A stretch of 64,000 nucleotides of DNA, from NCBI GenBank assembly GCA_963788965.1, contig CAWBIK010000006.1, positions 744,001-808,000 on the forward strand, read 5' to 3'. How positions within the stretch are numbered: position 1 is the stretch's first letter; every line of letters begins with the position of its first letter. Below, piece by piece: positions 8,262 through 16,724 of this stretch. The stretch comes from QHXQ01 sp963788965 (lineage in GTDB: Bacteria; Acidobacteriota; Blastocatellia; Pyrinomonadales; Pyrinomonadaceae). A program made the position numbers and the translations under genes. Under the pieces are notes generated by a model. The model saw nothing but the letters and a program-made list of their open reading frames with translations, did no database searches and was not told where the DNA came from.

Positions 8262-8879
8262 ATGAAGGCGTCTCTTCAGACGAGTGACGAAGAACTGTGG
8301 CGGCTGGCGCGCGCGGGCGACGAGCACGCGTTCACGCTGCTCTACCGGCGCAGGCAGGGCGCGATCTATCGCTTTGCATGGCAGATGTCGGGATCGGCGG
8401 CGGTCGCGGAGGACGTGACACAGGAAGTCTTCATGGCGTTGCTCGGCGCGGGCGCGCAGTTCGATCCGGCGCGCGGGTCGATGAGCGCGTACCTCTACGG
8501 CATCGCGCGTCATCAAGTGTTCAGGCGCTTGGCGCAAGAGCGCGCATTTGTTCAGTGGACCGATGAAGATGAAGACGACGCGCGGGTGTCGAGCGACCAC
8601 ACAGACGCGCAGGCCGATCCGCTTGCAGAGTTAACGCGCCGCGAAACGGTCGAGACAGTCAGACAAGCGGTGCTGACCTTGCCCGCGCATTACCGCGAGG
8701 TGATCGTGTTGTGCGAGTTGCACGAGTTGAGTTACGCCGAAACGGCCGCGGCGCTCGCATGCGCCACGGGCACGGTGCGTTCGCGGCTGGCGCGTGCGCG
8801 CGCCTTGCTCTCGGCGCGGTTGAGCGCGTTGCGGCCAGACGGTCAGACAGAACTTGAAGTGAAGAGGGTTTGCGCATGA
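8262..8879 (+). CDS. ECF-family RNA polymerase sigma factor
   Basis: 205 residues with the two domains of ECF sigma factors. Region 2 is at about residues 25-95 (FTLLYRRRQGAIYRFAWQM, AEDVTQEVFMALL, GSMSAYLYGIARHQ). Region 4 is at about 130-190 (LTLPAHYREVIVLCELHELSYAETAAAL, GTVRSRLARARALL), a helix-turn-helix for the -35 element. The linker is acidic (DEDEDD). The stop codon overlaps the ATG of the anti-sigma gene as ATGA (8876-8879), so the two are translationally coupled. It most likely controls envelope functions, judging from the anti-sigma and TonB-domain neighbours (inference). Confidence 0.93.
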   Translation: MKASLQTSDEELWRLARAGDEHAFTLLYRRRQGAIYRFAWQMSGSAAVAEDVTQEVFMALLGAGAQFDPARGSMSAYLYGIARHQVFRRLAQERAFVQWTDEDEDDARVSSDHTDAQADPLAELTRRETVETVRQAVLTLPAHYREVIVLCELHELSYAETAAALACATGTVRSRLARARALLSARLSALRPDGQTELEVKRVCA

Positions 8880-9724
8880 ACTGCCGGCAGGTTGAGACGT
8901 GGCTCGTTGATTTCGCGCGCGGGGTTGCGCCCGCCGATGACGCGGACGCGCAACGCCATCTCGCCGCCTGCGCCCACTGCGCCGCGCGGCTGACAGCAGA
9001 ACAACGCTTGAGCGCAGCCTTCGGTGTGGTCGTGCAAGACGACGCGCAAGCGACCGCGCCCGCACACGTCGAAGCAATGTTGCGCGCCGCATTTCGCGCT
9101 CAGATCGACAACGAACAAACTCAGACCACGCGCGCCTCTGTGCTTACATCGCGCGGCTCGCTGGTCAGTGCCTTGTGGGCGCGCCGCACTTGGGCTGCAC
9201 TCGCGTTCGCGGTCGTCGTCGCGTTGTTCGTCGTCGCGGCCTTGCGCTTGAGGCTCACGCCGTCGCGTCCGACGGAACGGGCCGTGGCCAGCAGTCAAGC
9301 ACACGAATCCGTCGCGCCGTCGTCAGAGGCTTCGAGCGCGCCCGCGCCCGAACAACAAGGGCAGCAGTTGAACGTGAGCGCGGCGTCGCCTGCGCGGACG
9401 GGTGCGCGCTTGCGGACAACGCGCGTGCGGCGTGGAACACGAGCGCATGAGCATGAGGCCGCGCCCGCGTCAATTGGTTCGGTCGGCGAGATGTTGGTGG
9501 TCGCGCGTGCGCCGGCACGTGAGAGCGTGTCGGAGTTTGTGTCGCTCGTCGCGGGCAGCGCGCCGCCGTTGGCGAGCGGACAGTTGGTGCGCGTCGAGTT
9601 GCCGCGCTCGGCGCTGGCGTCTCTGGGCTTGCCGCTGAACCCGGCGCGCGGCGGCGAGACGATCAAGGCCGACGTGTTGCTTGGCGACGACGGTTTGGCC
9701 CGCGCCATACGCTTCGTGCGTTAG
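8876..9724 (+). CDS. Zinc-finger anti-sigma factor, single-pass membrane protein
   Basis: The start at 8876 (ATGA overlap with the sigma stop) is preferred to a TTG at 8870. Residues 28-35 are HLAACAHC, the H-x3-C-x2-C zinc motif of anti-sigma factors, and Cys3 can supply the fourth ligand. One membrane helix lies at about residues 104-123 (TWAALAFAVVVALFVVAAL). The outer part is Ser/Ala/Arg-rich then ends in a small domain (VRVELPRSALASLGLPL, ADVLLGDDGLARAIRFVR) that may sense the signal. It should bind the upstream sigma factor in the cytoplasm and release it on an envelope signal. Confidence 0.88.
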   Translation: MNCRQVETWLVDFARGVAPADDADAQRHLAACAHCAARLTAEQRLSAAFGVVVQDDAQATAPAHVEAMLRAAFRAQIDNEQTQTTRASVLTSRGSLVSALWARRTWAALAFAVVVALFVVAALRLRLTPSRPTERAVASSQAHESVAPSSEASSAPAPEQQGQQLNVSAASPARTGARLRTTRVRRGTRAHEHEAAPASIGSVGEMLVVARAPARESVSEFVSLVAGSAPPLASGQLVRVELPRSALASLGLPLNPARGGETIKADVLLGDDGLARAIRFVR

Positions 9725-9779
9725 CGCCGCGTGTCCTTAAGAGTTAAGACTGCGGATCAATTTTTAAGTGGAGGTTATG

Positions 9780-11075
9780 ATGAGCAAAGCGAAACAAGCA
9801 TGGCTATCGTTGGGTTGCCTGTTGATGCTGTTGACGAACGGCGCGGGCGCGTTGGCCCAACAGCAACAGTTGCCTGAGAAGAAGATCGTAGATGGCGGGC
9901 AAGGGCGCGTGGTGATTGTGACCATGCCGCCTGAAGGCGAGCGGAAGATTGGTGGGAACAGTTTATTGATCCGGTCGGGCGGCGACGAAGCCGGCATAGG
10001 CTTTCAAGGCAACGTCACTTATTTCTCGAACGAGATGAGCTTCGACGGCGCGGTCGTGAAAGGCGCGCCGTATGCGGCCGAAGCTGTGACCGAGTCGGTG
10101 CAAACCTTGAGCGACGGTAACCGCATCGTGCGCAAGTCGCGGGCGTTGCTTTACCGCGACGGCGAAGGGCGCACGCGCCGCGAGCAGACGTTGAATAACG
10201 TCGGCCCGTTTGCCACCGCAGGCGACGCGCCGCACATGATCTTCATCAACGATCCGGTCGGCGGCGCAAACTACGTCCTCGACCCGCGCACGCACATCGC
10301 GCGCAAAGCGACGATGTTTGCCTCAGGCTTCAATACGTTCACTTACAAGCAAGGACCGCCGCCGCCCGGCATGGAGTTGATGGGGCCGCCGCCCGACGGT
10401 TCGTTGTCGATGAAGCCGCCGCCGCCGCCCGGCGGGGCACGGCAAGATGCCGTCAAACGCGTGCAGCCCGAATATCCGCCCATCGCTAAGGCGGCCGGGG
10501 CGCAGGGCAACGTGTCGGTGCAGGTGGTGATGGATGAACAGGGCAACGTGACTTCGGCGCGTGCCACGTCGGGCCATCCGCTGCTGCATCAGGCAGCGGT
10601 TGATGCCGCGCGCCAGTGGGTCTTCAAGCCGACGATGATTAACGGCAAACCTGTGAAGGTGTCGGGCAACATCAACTTCAACTTCGTGCTGGACAAAGAA
10701 GGCGAGGCAGCGCCCGCGCCGGGGCCGCCGCCGCAACCGAAGTTTCAAGAGGTTAAAGAGTCGTTGGGGCGACAGACAATCGAAGGACTTGACGCCGAAG
10801 GGACACGCTTGACGGTGACGATCCCGGCCGGCGAGATCGGCAACGAGCGCCCGATCAGCGTTGTGACCGAACGCTGGTACGCGCCCGAACTGCAAGGCGT
10901 CGTGCTGAGCAAGCACAGCGACCCGCGCTTCGGCGAGACAACTTATCGCCTGACCAACATCAACCGGGGCGAACCGGCCCGCAGCCTCTTTGAAGTGCCG
11001 CCCGACTTTCAGTTGAAGCAGGACGGCCTCATGAAGAAAGAGTTCCGCATGCGCCGCGACAAGAACGAACCGTAA
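9780..11075 (+). CDS. Exported TonB C-terminal domain protein
   Basis: Two ATGs (9777 and 9780) follow GTGGAGG; the second has the better spacing. The protein (about 431 residues) has a cleavable signal peptide ending GALAQQQQ, a N-terminal half of unknown type, a Pro-rich segment, and at about residues 222-305 a TonB C-terminal domain (RVQPEYPPIAKAAGAQGNVSVQVVMDEQ, HPLLHQAAVDAARQWVFKPT). A further C-terminal domain (QTIEGLDAEGTRLTVTIPAGEIGNERPI) looks like those of periplasmic proteins of unknown role. There is no long N-terminal anchor as in classic TonB. It lies 55 bp after the anti-sigma gene and may be its target. Confidence 0.82.
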   Translation: MSKAKQAWLSLGCLLMLLTNGAGALAQQQQLPEKKIVDGGQGRVVIVTMPPEGERKIGGNSLLIRSGGDEAGIGFQGNVTYFSNEMSFDGAVVKGAPYAAEAVTESVQTLSDGNRIVRKSRALLYRDGEGRTRREQTLNNVGPFATAGDAPHMIFINDPVGGANYVLDPRTHIARKATMFASGFNTFTYKQGPPPPGMELMGPPPDGSLSMKPPPPPGGARQDAVKRVQPEYPPIAKAAGAQGNVSVQVVMDEQGNVTSARATSGHPLLHQAAVDAARQWVFKPTMINGKPVKVSGNINFNFVLDKEGEAAPAPGPPPQPKFQEVKESLGRQTIEGLDAEGTRLTVTIPAGEIGNERPISVVTERWYAPELQGVVLSKHSDPRFGETTYRLTNINRGEPARSLFEVPPDFQLKQDGLMKKEFRMRRDKNEP

Positions 11076-11084
11076 GCGTCGAAT

Positions 11085-11157
11085 ATAACCACCAAGACAC
11101 GAAGCCACGAAAGAACAAGCTTGATCTTCTTTCGTGGCTTCGTGTCTTGGTGGTTAT
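11085..11157. repeat. Family A hairpin repeat (ACCACAAAGACACGAAG type), copy 1
   Basis: Long inverted repeat with arms of about 30 bp (ATAACCACCAAGACACGAAG at left, its complement at right) between the convergent TonB-domain and iscU-like genes. The right arm covers the iscU-like stop codon (11154-11156). It can serve as a bidirectional terminator. Three more copies lie at 27475, 28665 and 42117. Confidence 0.85.
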
Positions 11158-11513
11158 GTTTTGTTAACTAGCGCGGCGTGCAGTGTCTCAATGGCGAGAG
11201 CGGCGGCGTGCGTCTTGCGCGCGGGCAGACCGTCGAGGGCGCGTGCGAGGTCGTGGCGGGTAATAGCGGCCGCTGCATCTGTCGTCATGCCGTCGAGCAT
11301 CTCTGCGAGGGCCGAGCCGCAGGCGATGGTGGGCGGGCAACCGTAAGCGAGAAAACGCGCGGCCGTGATGCGACCATCGCTGACGCGCAGCATCAAGCGC
11401 AAACGGTCGCCGCAGACCGGATTGGTCAACTCGGCAACGGCGTTGGCGTCAGGTAACTCACCCGCATTGCGCGGGCGCGCTAAATGATCTTGCAGCGTGG
11501 CGGAATAAGGCAA
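11154..11513 (-). CDS. IscU/NifU-N-like Fe-S scaffold protein lacking the third Cys
   Basis: A 119-residue NifU_N-type protein. It keeps the first two cluster regions, NPVCGDRL (Cys34, Asp36) and YGCPPTIACGSALAEML, but where IscU usually has KIHCS it reads KTHAA, so the histidine is kept and the third cysteine is alanine. This may mean a changed cluster chemistry, a sulfur-transfer or regulatory role, or use of the extra Cys at IACG. The neighbour upstream on the same strand is cysteine desulfurase, the normal sulfur donor, but the two are separated by 391 bases holding a palindrome array. The gene ends inside a hairpin repeat. Confidence 0.82.
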   Translation of the reverse strand: MPYSATLQDHLARPRNAGELPDANAVAELTNPVCGDRLRLMLRVSDGRITAARFLAYGCPPTIACGSALAEMLDGMTTDAAAAITRHDLARALDGLPARKTHAAALAIETLHAALVNKT

Positions 11514-11549
11514 GTTAGTTTCAGACTAGGGCAATAACTTCATAAACCC

Positions 11550-11824
11550 AAGCTTTGGAGTTGCAACTTTAGGCTTCGGCGGCACAAGTCAAGGCTTTAG
11601 AGTTACAACTTTGAGCTTTAGAGTTGCAACTCAAGGGCTTTGAGTTACAACTTTAGGCTTTTGAGTTACAAGTCAAAGGCTTTGAGTTGCAACTTTAGAC
11701 TTTAGAGTCGCACCTCAAAGCCTTTGAGTTACAACTCAAAGGCTTTAACTTGCACCTCAAAGGCTTTGACTTGCAACTCAAAGGCTTTGAGGTGCAACTT
11801 TAAGCCCTTAAGTTACAACTCTAA
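11550..11824. repeat. Array of 13 tandem ~21-bp palindromic units
   Basis: Between iscS and the iscU-like gene there are 13 back-to-back units of 20-23 bases, each close to CTTTGAGTTGCAACTCAAAG, which is a perfect palindrome. Units start at about 11550, 11573, 11594, 11615, 11637, 11657, 11679, 11700, 11721, 11742, 11763, 11784 and 11804. They vary (GTTACAAC, GTTGCAAC, CTTGCACC cores) and stops occur in all frames, so the array is not coding. It is not CRISPR, because there are no spacers. In RNA it would form a series of small hairpins in the iscS-iscU transcript. Confidence 0.93.
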
Positions 11825-11904
11825 GCTCGTCTTTCGCGCCTGTGAAGCCGTGACTTCCGACTCCAAGCTTATTATTAGCAAAATTTAGCCTGAGACTCGT
11901 TGTT

Positions 11905-13113
11905 TTACGCGGGCGCGCAGGCGCGTTCCGCCAGTGCTTGTTGATAAAGGGGCGAGAGACGGCGCAGGTTGTCAACGGCGCGGGGCAGCACTTCGAGTGT
12001 GTGGTCGATGTCGGCGTCGGTCGTGTCTTTGCCGAGGCTGAAGCGGATCGAGCCGCGCGCCAGTTCGTCTGTGCGACCGAGCGCCAGTATGACCGGCGAC
12101 GGTTCGAGTGAGCCGGAAGAACAAGCCGAGCCGGTCGAGACGGCGACACCTTGCATGTCCAGATTGATCAGCAAGCCTTCGCCTTCGATGAAGCGGAACG
12201 AGATGTTTGACAGGTGCGGCAAGCGCGCATCGCGGCGACCGTTGAAAACTATGTCGCTGACCGCAGCAACGACGCCCGCCTCGAAGCGGTCGCGCAGAGC
12301 GCGCATGTGCGCGACGCGGGCCGGCAACTCTTCGCGCGCAAGTACAGCCGCGCGGCCGAAGGCGACGATGAACGCGACTGCTTCCGTGCCCGCGCGTCGT
12401 TCGCGTTCCTGATGCCCGCCGACGTTCTGCGGTGTGAGGCGCACGCTGCGGCGCACGTAGAGCGCGCCCACGCCTTTCGGCGCGTGCAGCTTGTGCGCCG
12501 AGAGCGACAGCAGATCGCAACCAAGCGCCGCCGCATCAACCTCCATGCGCCCGGCCGCCTGCACGGCGTCCGTGTGCAGCCACAGATACTTGTGCCCGCG
12601 CGCGCGTTCCTCGGCGACGAGCGCGCCGATCTCCGCGATTGGTTGGATCGTGCCGATCTCGTTGTTGGCGAGCATGATGGTGATAAGCACCGTGTCCGGT
12701 CTGATAGCAGCACGTACATCGGCAACACGCACAACGCCATCTTCATAGACCGGCAGGCGCGTCACAGTCCAGCCGCGTTGTTCAAGTGCGTCGCAGATGC
12801 CGCGCACGGACGAATGTTCAATCGTTGACGTGATGATGTGGCGGCCGTGTGCGGTCTGCGCTTCGCAGAGGCCGCGTATGGCGAGGTTGTTCGCCTCAGT
12901 CCCGCCGGAGAGAAACACGATCTCATTCTGGCGTGCGCCGACGAGCGCGGCCACTTCGCGTCGCGCCCGATCAACAGCGGCGCGCGCTTCCTGTCCATAA
13001 AAATGCACGCTCGACGCGTTGCCGAACTTCTCGGTCAAATATGGCAGCATCGCTTCGACGACACGCGGGTCAACCGGCGTCGTCGCACTGTTGTCTAAAT
13101 AAACTCGGCGCAT
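11905..13113 (-). CDS. iscS: Cysteine desulfurase (IscS/NifS class)
   Basis: 402 residues, full length for the family. PLP enzyme signatures are complete: VYLDNSATTP at the N-terminus, SGGTEANNLAI, TIEHSSV, HTDAVQAAG, the PLP lysine in LSAHKLHAPKGVGAL and the active cysteine in VSTGSACSSGSLEPS. It takes sulfur from L-cysteine for Fe-S cluster and thio-nucleoside synthesis in the cytoplasm. The ATG at 13113 lies in a gap shared with the divergent gene at 13409. A scaffold-like gene is downstream after the palindrome array. The Cys loop is of the short type seen in IscS/NifS, not the SufS type. Confidence 0.95.
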   Translation of the reverse strand: MRRVYLDNSATTPVDPRVVEAMLPYLTEKFGNASSVHFYGQEARAAVDRARREVAALVGARQNEIVFLSGGTEANNLAIRGLCEAQTAHGRHIITSTIEHSSVRGICDALEQRGWTVTRLPVYEDGVVRVADVRAAIRPDTVLITIMLANNEIGTIQPIAEIGALVAEERARGHKYLWLHTDAVQAAGRMEVDAAALGCDLLSLSAHKLHAPKGVGALYVRRSVRLTPQNVGGHQERERRAGTEAVAFIVAFGRAAVLAREELPARVAHMRALRDRFEAGVVAAVSDIVFNGRRDARLPHLSNISFRFIEGEGLLINLDMQGVAVSTGSACSSGSLEPSPVILALGRTDELARGSIRFSLGKDTTDADIDHTLEVLPRAVDNLRRLSPLYQQALAERACAPA

Positions 13114-13408
13114 AAAAAGAGGCTGACGGCTGACAGCTATTTAAGCCGGACAACGAACAAACATGCTCAAATCATCCCAAACCCGTGCAATCCGCTCCGG
13201 CGCGTGGGCGCGCACCGGCTCCCCCGTGGTTACTTGAACGCCCATGATGACACGTCGAGTCTAGGCTGCGCTTCGGGGCGCGTCAAGGCACGTAAAAGTT
13301 TGGGCCGCCGCGCGCCTCTAGTGTTAGCATGTGCGCGTTGGCGGCCGGGCTGCCAAACGTGCGCTGCGCGCCGGCGGCCGCGACACACTTCTCAAGGAGA
13401 GACGAAAC

Positions 13409-14470
13409 ATGCAGACCCCTGTACGCTTGCTCGCCGCCGCGTGCGCGTTGGCCCTCACAATCGCCGCCGTCCCCCTCGCGTCGATCACAACCGTGCGCGC
13501 CGCCGTGCAACAACCGAACACGCTTGAGCGCGGCTATCGCACAGGCTATTCGGACGGCTATCAAGCGGGCTGGCGCGATCAACTCGAACGCGCCGCGCGC
13601 GACTACAATAGCAAAGAAGATTATCAGCGCGCCGACCGCACCTATGCGCCCGCCTACGGCCCGCTCGAAGATTACCGCGACGGCTACCAGCAAGGTTACG
13701 AGCTTGGTTATGCCGCCGGCTACGAGCGGCGCGGCTTCGATTCAGCCGTACCGGCCAGTCTCACGCGGCGCGGTGTGCGCGACGCCACGACCAGCAACAA
13801 CAACTCAGACCCGCGCGGCGTCAGCGACTCGCGCAACCCACGCGGCGTGAACGATCCGATTGACAATCGCGGCATAAGCGACTCGAACGACCGGCGCGGT
13901 GGCGGCGCGGCCACGGCCGATCTCAGCGGCTCGATCTTCGTCCCGCAAGACACGAATTTGCGCGTCGAATTGTTGACCCGGCTCTCGTCCGACGTGTCGC
14001 AACGCGGTGATCGGTTTGATGCGCGCGTGATCGAACCGGCGCAGTTCGCGGGCGCAACCGTGAGCGGGCGCGTCGCGCGCGTGCGTCGCCCCGGCAAGGT
14101 CAAAGGCTCATCGGAACTGCAACTCGATGTCGAGCAGATACGCCTGCCCGATGGTCGGTTCGCCAACCTGAACGCGCAGGTCGTCGAAGTTGTGCGCCGC
14201 ACGGGCACGGGCGTTGACGACGTTGACCCGGAAGGCGGCGTGCGCGGTGGCAGCACGACGAAAGACGACGTGTCGAAGGTCGGCGCGGGCGCAGGCATCG
14301 GCGCGATCATCGGCGCGATTGCGGGCGGCGGCAAGGGCGCGGCCATCGGCGCAGTCATCGGCGCGGGCGTGGGCACGGCCGGTGTTCTCACCTCGCGCGG
14401 CGGCGACATACGCCTCGAACCCGGCACAGAACTCGTGCTGCGAACCGCGACCGAGACGCGCGTGCAATAA
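13409..14470 (+). CDS. Exported glycine-zipper protein
   Basis: The start at 13409 is preferred over an upstream in-frame one at 13331 because it follows AAGGAGA and begins a signal peptide (MQTPVRLLAAACALALTIAA). After it come repeats such as GYRTGYSDGYQAGWRD and GYQQGYELGYAAGYE, then an Asn/Asp/Arg linker with repeated RGV/ISDS words, a domain of unknown function (residues about 170-270), and a glycine zipper at about 290-325 (GAGAGIGAIIGAIAGGGKG and GAAIGAVIGAGVG). Glycine zippers pack into membranes; this is probably an outer envelope protein. No partner is evident. Confidence 0.83.
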   Translation: MQTPVRLLAAACALALTIAAVPLASITTVRAAVQQPNTLERGYRTGYSDGYQAGWRDQLERAARDYNSKEDYQRADRTYAPAYGPLEDYRDGYQQGYELGYAAGYERRGFDSAVPASLTRRGVRDATTSNNNSDPRGVSDSRNPRGVNDPIDNRGISDSNDRRGGGAATADLSGSIFVPQDTNLRVELLTRLSSDVSQRGDRFDARVIEPAQFAGATVSGRVARVRRPGKVKGSSELQLDVEQIRLPDGRFANLNAQVVEVVRRTGTGVDDVDPEGGVRGGSTTKDDVSKVGAGAGIGAIIGAIAGGGKGAAIGAVIGAGVGTAGVLTSRGGDIRLEPGTELVLRTATETRVQ

Positions 14471-14474
14471 CTCT

Positions 14475-14550
14475 GTTTCGGGTTTCGGGTTTCAGGTTTC
14501 AAGTTTCAAGTTTTGGCCAAACCTGAAATCTGAAACTTGAAACCTGAAAC
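14475..14550. repeat. Hairpin of iterated GGTTTCA words
   Basis: Left arm iterates GTTTCGG/GTTTCAG/GTTTCAA; the right arm (14522-14550) is the complement, iterating CTGAAAC/TTGAAAC. The right arm ends four bases before the ATG of the SAM hydrolase gene, leaving no usual Shine-Dalgarno. Confidence 0.85.
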
Positions 14551-14553
14551 CAA

Positions 14554-15347
14554 ATGATCGTCACGCTCCTAACCGACTTCGGCACGCAAGACTATTACGT
14601 CGGCGCGATGAAGGGCGCGCTGTTGTCGGTTAACCCACGCGCAACCGTCGTCGATCTAACGCACGAGATTCCCGCCCACGACATCGCGGCCGGCGCGTTC
14701 GCGCTGCTCACGACATACACAGCGTTCCCGCCGCAGACCGTCCACGTCGCGGTCGTCGATCCGGGCGTCGGTTCGACGCGGCGACCCGTTGCGATCAAGA
14801 CGCGCGCCTATTTCTTCGTCGGGCCGGACAACGGCCTCTTCAGCTACGTCTGCGAGCGCGAACGCGACGTGCGCGTGTATGAACTAACGAACGCAGACTA
14901 CTTTCGCCCGGTCGTGAGCAGCACCTTTCACGGCCGCGACATCTTCGCGCCGGTCGCGGGCGCACTCACCAACGGCGTCGCGCCCGCACAACTCGGCCTG
15001 AGATCACAGACTTCACGCGCCTGCCCCTGCTCGCGCCGCAACGCGCCGCCGACGGCACACTCACGGCCACTGTCATCCACATAGATCGCTTCGGCAACTG
15101 CGTCACCAACATCACGCGTGCAGAGTTGTCGGAACAAGAGATCGAGCGCGGCAGCGTGAGCTTACAAGTGGGCGCGCATCAAGTCCGCACGTTTCGTCGC
15201 TTCTTTGCCGAAGGCGACATGGGCTTGCGCGAAATCTTCGCCCTCTGGGGCAGCGCAGGCTTTCTTGAGATCGCCGCCGCGCGCGCCCCGGCCGCGCACC
15301 TGCTCGGCGTCAAGCGCGGTCAACAGGTCAGAGTTAGTAAATCGTGA
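14554..15347 (+). CDS. SAM hydrolase / SAM hydroxide adenosyltransferase (DUF62 family; one frame break)
   Basis: The N-terminal part reads IVTLLTDFGTQDYYVGAMKG, VVDLTHEIPAHDI, VHVAVVDPGVGS, FVGPDNGLFSYV and STFHGRDIFAPVAG, all hallmarks of the fluorinase/chlorinase-like family that hydrolyses S-adenosylmethionine to adenosine and methionine. Near 14996-14999 the frame changes: after APAQLG the family sequence continues as EITDFTRLPLLAPQ, IDRFGNCVTNI and FAEGDMGLREIFALWGSAGFLEIA in another frame to TGA 15345. The best repair is one missing base in the GGCCTGAG stretch. This is the only break in the window that looks like a deletion. The stop lies in the next hairpin. Confidence 0.85.
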
Positions 15348-15413
15348 ATCGTGAATAGATCAGAACAGGTTTTATCTATGCACGATTCACGATTCAACGA
15401 TTCACGACTTACT
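15335..15413. repeat. Hairpin of iterated CGTGAAT words
   Basis: Left arm AGTAAATCGTGAATCGTGAA (15335-15354, continuing) and right arm with CACGATTCACGATTC then AACGATTCACGACTTACT, up to 15413. It covers the stop codon of the SAM hydrolase gene and ends just before the candidate citrate synthase promoter. Confidence 0.82.
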
Positions 15414-15416
15414 CAC

Positions 15417-15446
15417 TTGTCACCCGTCGCGCCTGTTTGCTATCTT
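15417..15446 (+). promoter_or_regulatory. Candidate sigma-70 promoter of citrate synthase
   Basis: TTGTCA (15417-15422), an 18-base spacer and TATCTT (15441-15446) with an extended -10 TG at 15438. It ends 32 bases before the ATG and right after a hairpin. Sequence match only. Confidence 0.45.
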
Positions 15447-15478
15447 CGCTGCATCACGCGATTAAGGGATAAGAACCT

Positions 15479-16657
15479 ATGAACAACGCGAATGAAGGCG
15501 CTGCGCCGGGCAAGCAGCAGACGCAGGGCGCAGGCGCAACTGCGGGCGGAGCAGGCTTGCGCGGCGTCGTCGCCGCCAGCAGTTCGATTGGCGACGTGAA
15601 CGGCGAACGCGGCGAACTGATCTATCAGGGCTACAACATACACGACTTAGCCGAGCATTCGACCTTCGAGGAAGTGGTCTTTCTGCTCTGGCACGGGCGG
15701 CTGCCAAAGCAGGACGAGTTGAGCGAGTTGCAGCAAGCCATCGGCGCAAACTATGAAGTGCCGCCGCAGGTCATCGAGTTGATGCGCCATCTGCCGCGCG
15801 AGGCCGAGCCGATGGACACGTTGCGCACGGCCGTCTCTGCGCTCGCCTTCTACGACCCTAATGCGCGCGACACCTCGCGTGCGGGCGCGCTGCGAACGGC
15901 GACGCGTTTGACGGCACAGTTTCCCGTCCTCGTCGCCGCCATCGAACGTCTGCGACGCGGGCAAGAACCAATCGCGCCACGGCGCGAGTTGAACATCGCC
16001 AGCAACTTCCTCTACATGCTCACGGGCGAACTGCCCGCCGAGCGCGCGGCGCGCATCTTCGATGTCTGCCTCATTCTGCACGCCGACCACGAACTCAACG
16101 CCTCGACCTTCACGGCGCGCGTCGTCGCGGGCACACTCGCCGATATGTATAACGCCGTCACGGCCGCGCTCGGTGCGCTCGCAGGTCCTTTGCACGGCGG
16201 CGCGAATACGAACGTGATGCGGATGCTGTTGGAGATCGGCACGGTCGAAGGGGCCGACGAGTACGTGCAGGCGGCGCTCGCCGAGAAGCGCAAGATCATG
16301 GGCATCGGGCACGCGGTCTATAAGACGGAAGACCCGCGCGCCACGCACCTGCGCCGCTTCTCGCAGGAGATGGGTGAGCGCAAGGGCGAGACGACGTGGC
16401 ACGACATCTCACGCCGGATCGAAGAGATCGTGCTGCGCGAAAAGGGCATGTACCCGAACGTGGATTTTTATTCCGCCTCGACCTATTACATGATGGGCAT
16501 CCCGCTCGATCTCTACACGCCCATCTTCGCCGTCAGCCGCATCTCCGGCTGGACCGGCCACATCCTCGAACAGTACGCCAACAACAAACTCATCCGCCCG
16601 CGCGCCGAATACACGGGCGCGCGCGATCTCAAGTACGTGCCGATGTCTGAGCGTTAG
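15479..16657 (+). CDS. gltA: Citrate synthase
   Basis: 392 residues, typical for the short (Gram-positive/archaeal style) citrate synthases. Catalytic segments are present: HADHELNASTFTARV with the substrate His, GPLHGGANTNVMRM, KIMGIGHAVYKTEDPR with the second active His, and YPNVDFYSASTYYMMGIP with the active Asp. It condenses acetyl-CoA and oxaloacetate in the TCA cycle. The first 25 residues are Gly/Ala/Gln-rich and not conserved. It stands as a single gene: hairpin and promoter upstream, strong terminator downstream. Aconitase, the next enzyme in the pathway, is elsewhere in the window (51114). Confidence 0.96.
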   Translation: MNNANEGAAPGKQQTQGAGATAGGAGLRGVVAASSSIGDVNGERGELIYQGYNIHDLAEHSTFEEVVFLLWHGRLPKQDELSELQQAIGANYEVPPQVIELMRHLPREAEPMDTLRTAVSALAFYDPNARDTSRAGALRTATRLTAQFPVLVAAIERLRRGQEPIAPRRELNIASNFLYMLTGELPAERAARIFDVCLILHADHELNASTFTARVVAGTLADMYNAVTAALGALAGPLHGGANTNVMRMLLEIGTVEGADEYVQAALAEKRKIMGIGHAVYKTEDPRATHLRRFSQEMGERKGETTWHDISRRIEEIVLREKGMYPNVDFYSASTYYMMGIPLDLYTPIFAVSRISGWTGHILEQYANNKLIRPRAEYTGARDLKYVPMSER

Positions 16658-16680
16658 CCGGCGGCCTCTTTTTGGTAGCG

Positions 16681-16711
16681 AAAAGGCGCGGGCTGTTCCG
16701 CGCCTTTTCTG
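16681..16711 (+). terminator. Rho-independent terminator after citrate synthase
   Basis: Perfect 11-bp stem AAAAGGCGCGG / CCGCGCCTTTT with a 6-base loop (GCTGTT), starting 23 bases after the stop codon. Confidence 0.88.
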
Positions 16712-16724
16712 TTTGAAGCACAGC

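Noticed and set aside
11550..11824. CRISPR array
   Set aside because: Units are adjacent with no unique spacers, palindromic and variable, and there are no cas genes.
13114..13408. Possible small gene between iscS and the glycine-zipper gene
   Set aside because: Open frames here have no ribosome site and no coding-like composition; treated as divergent promoter region.
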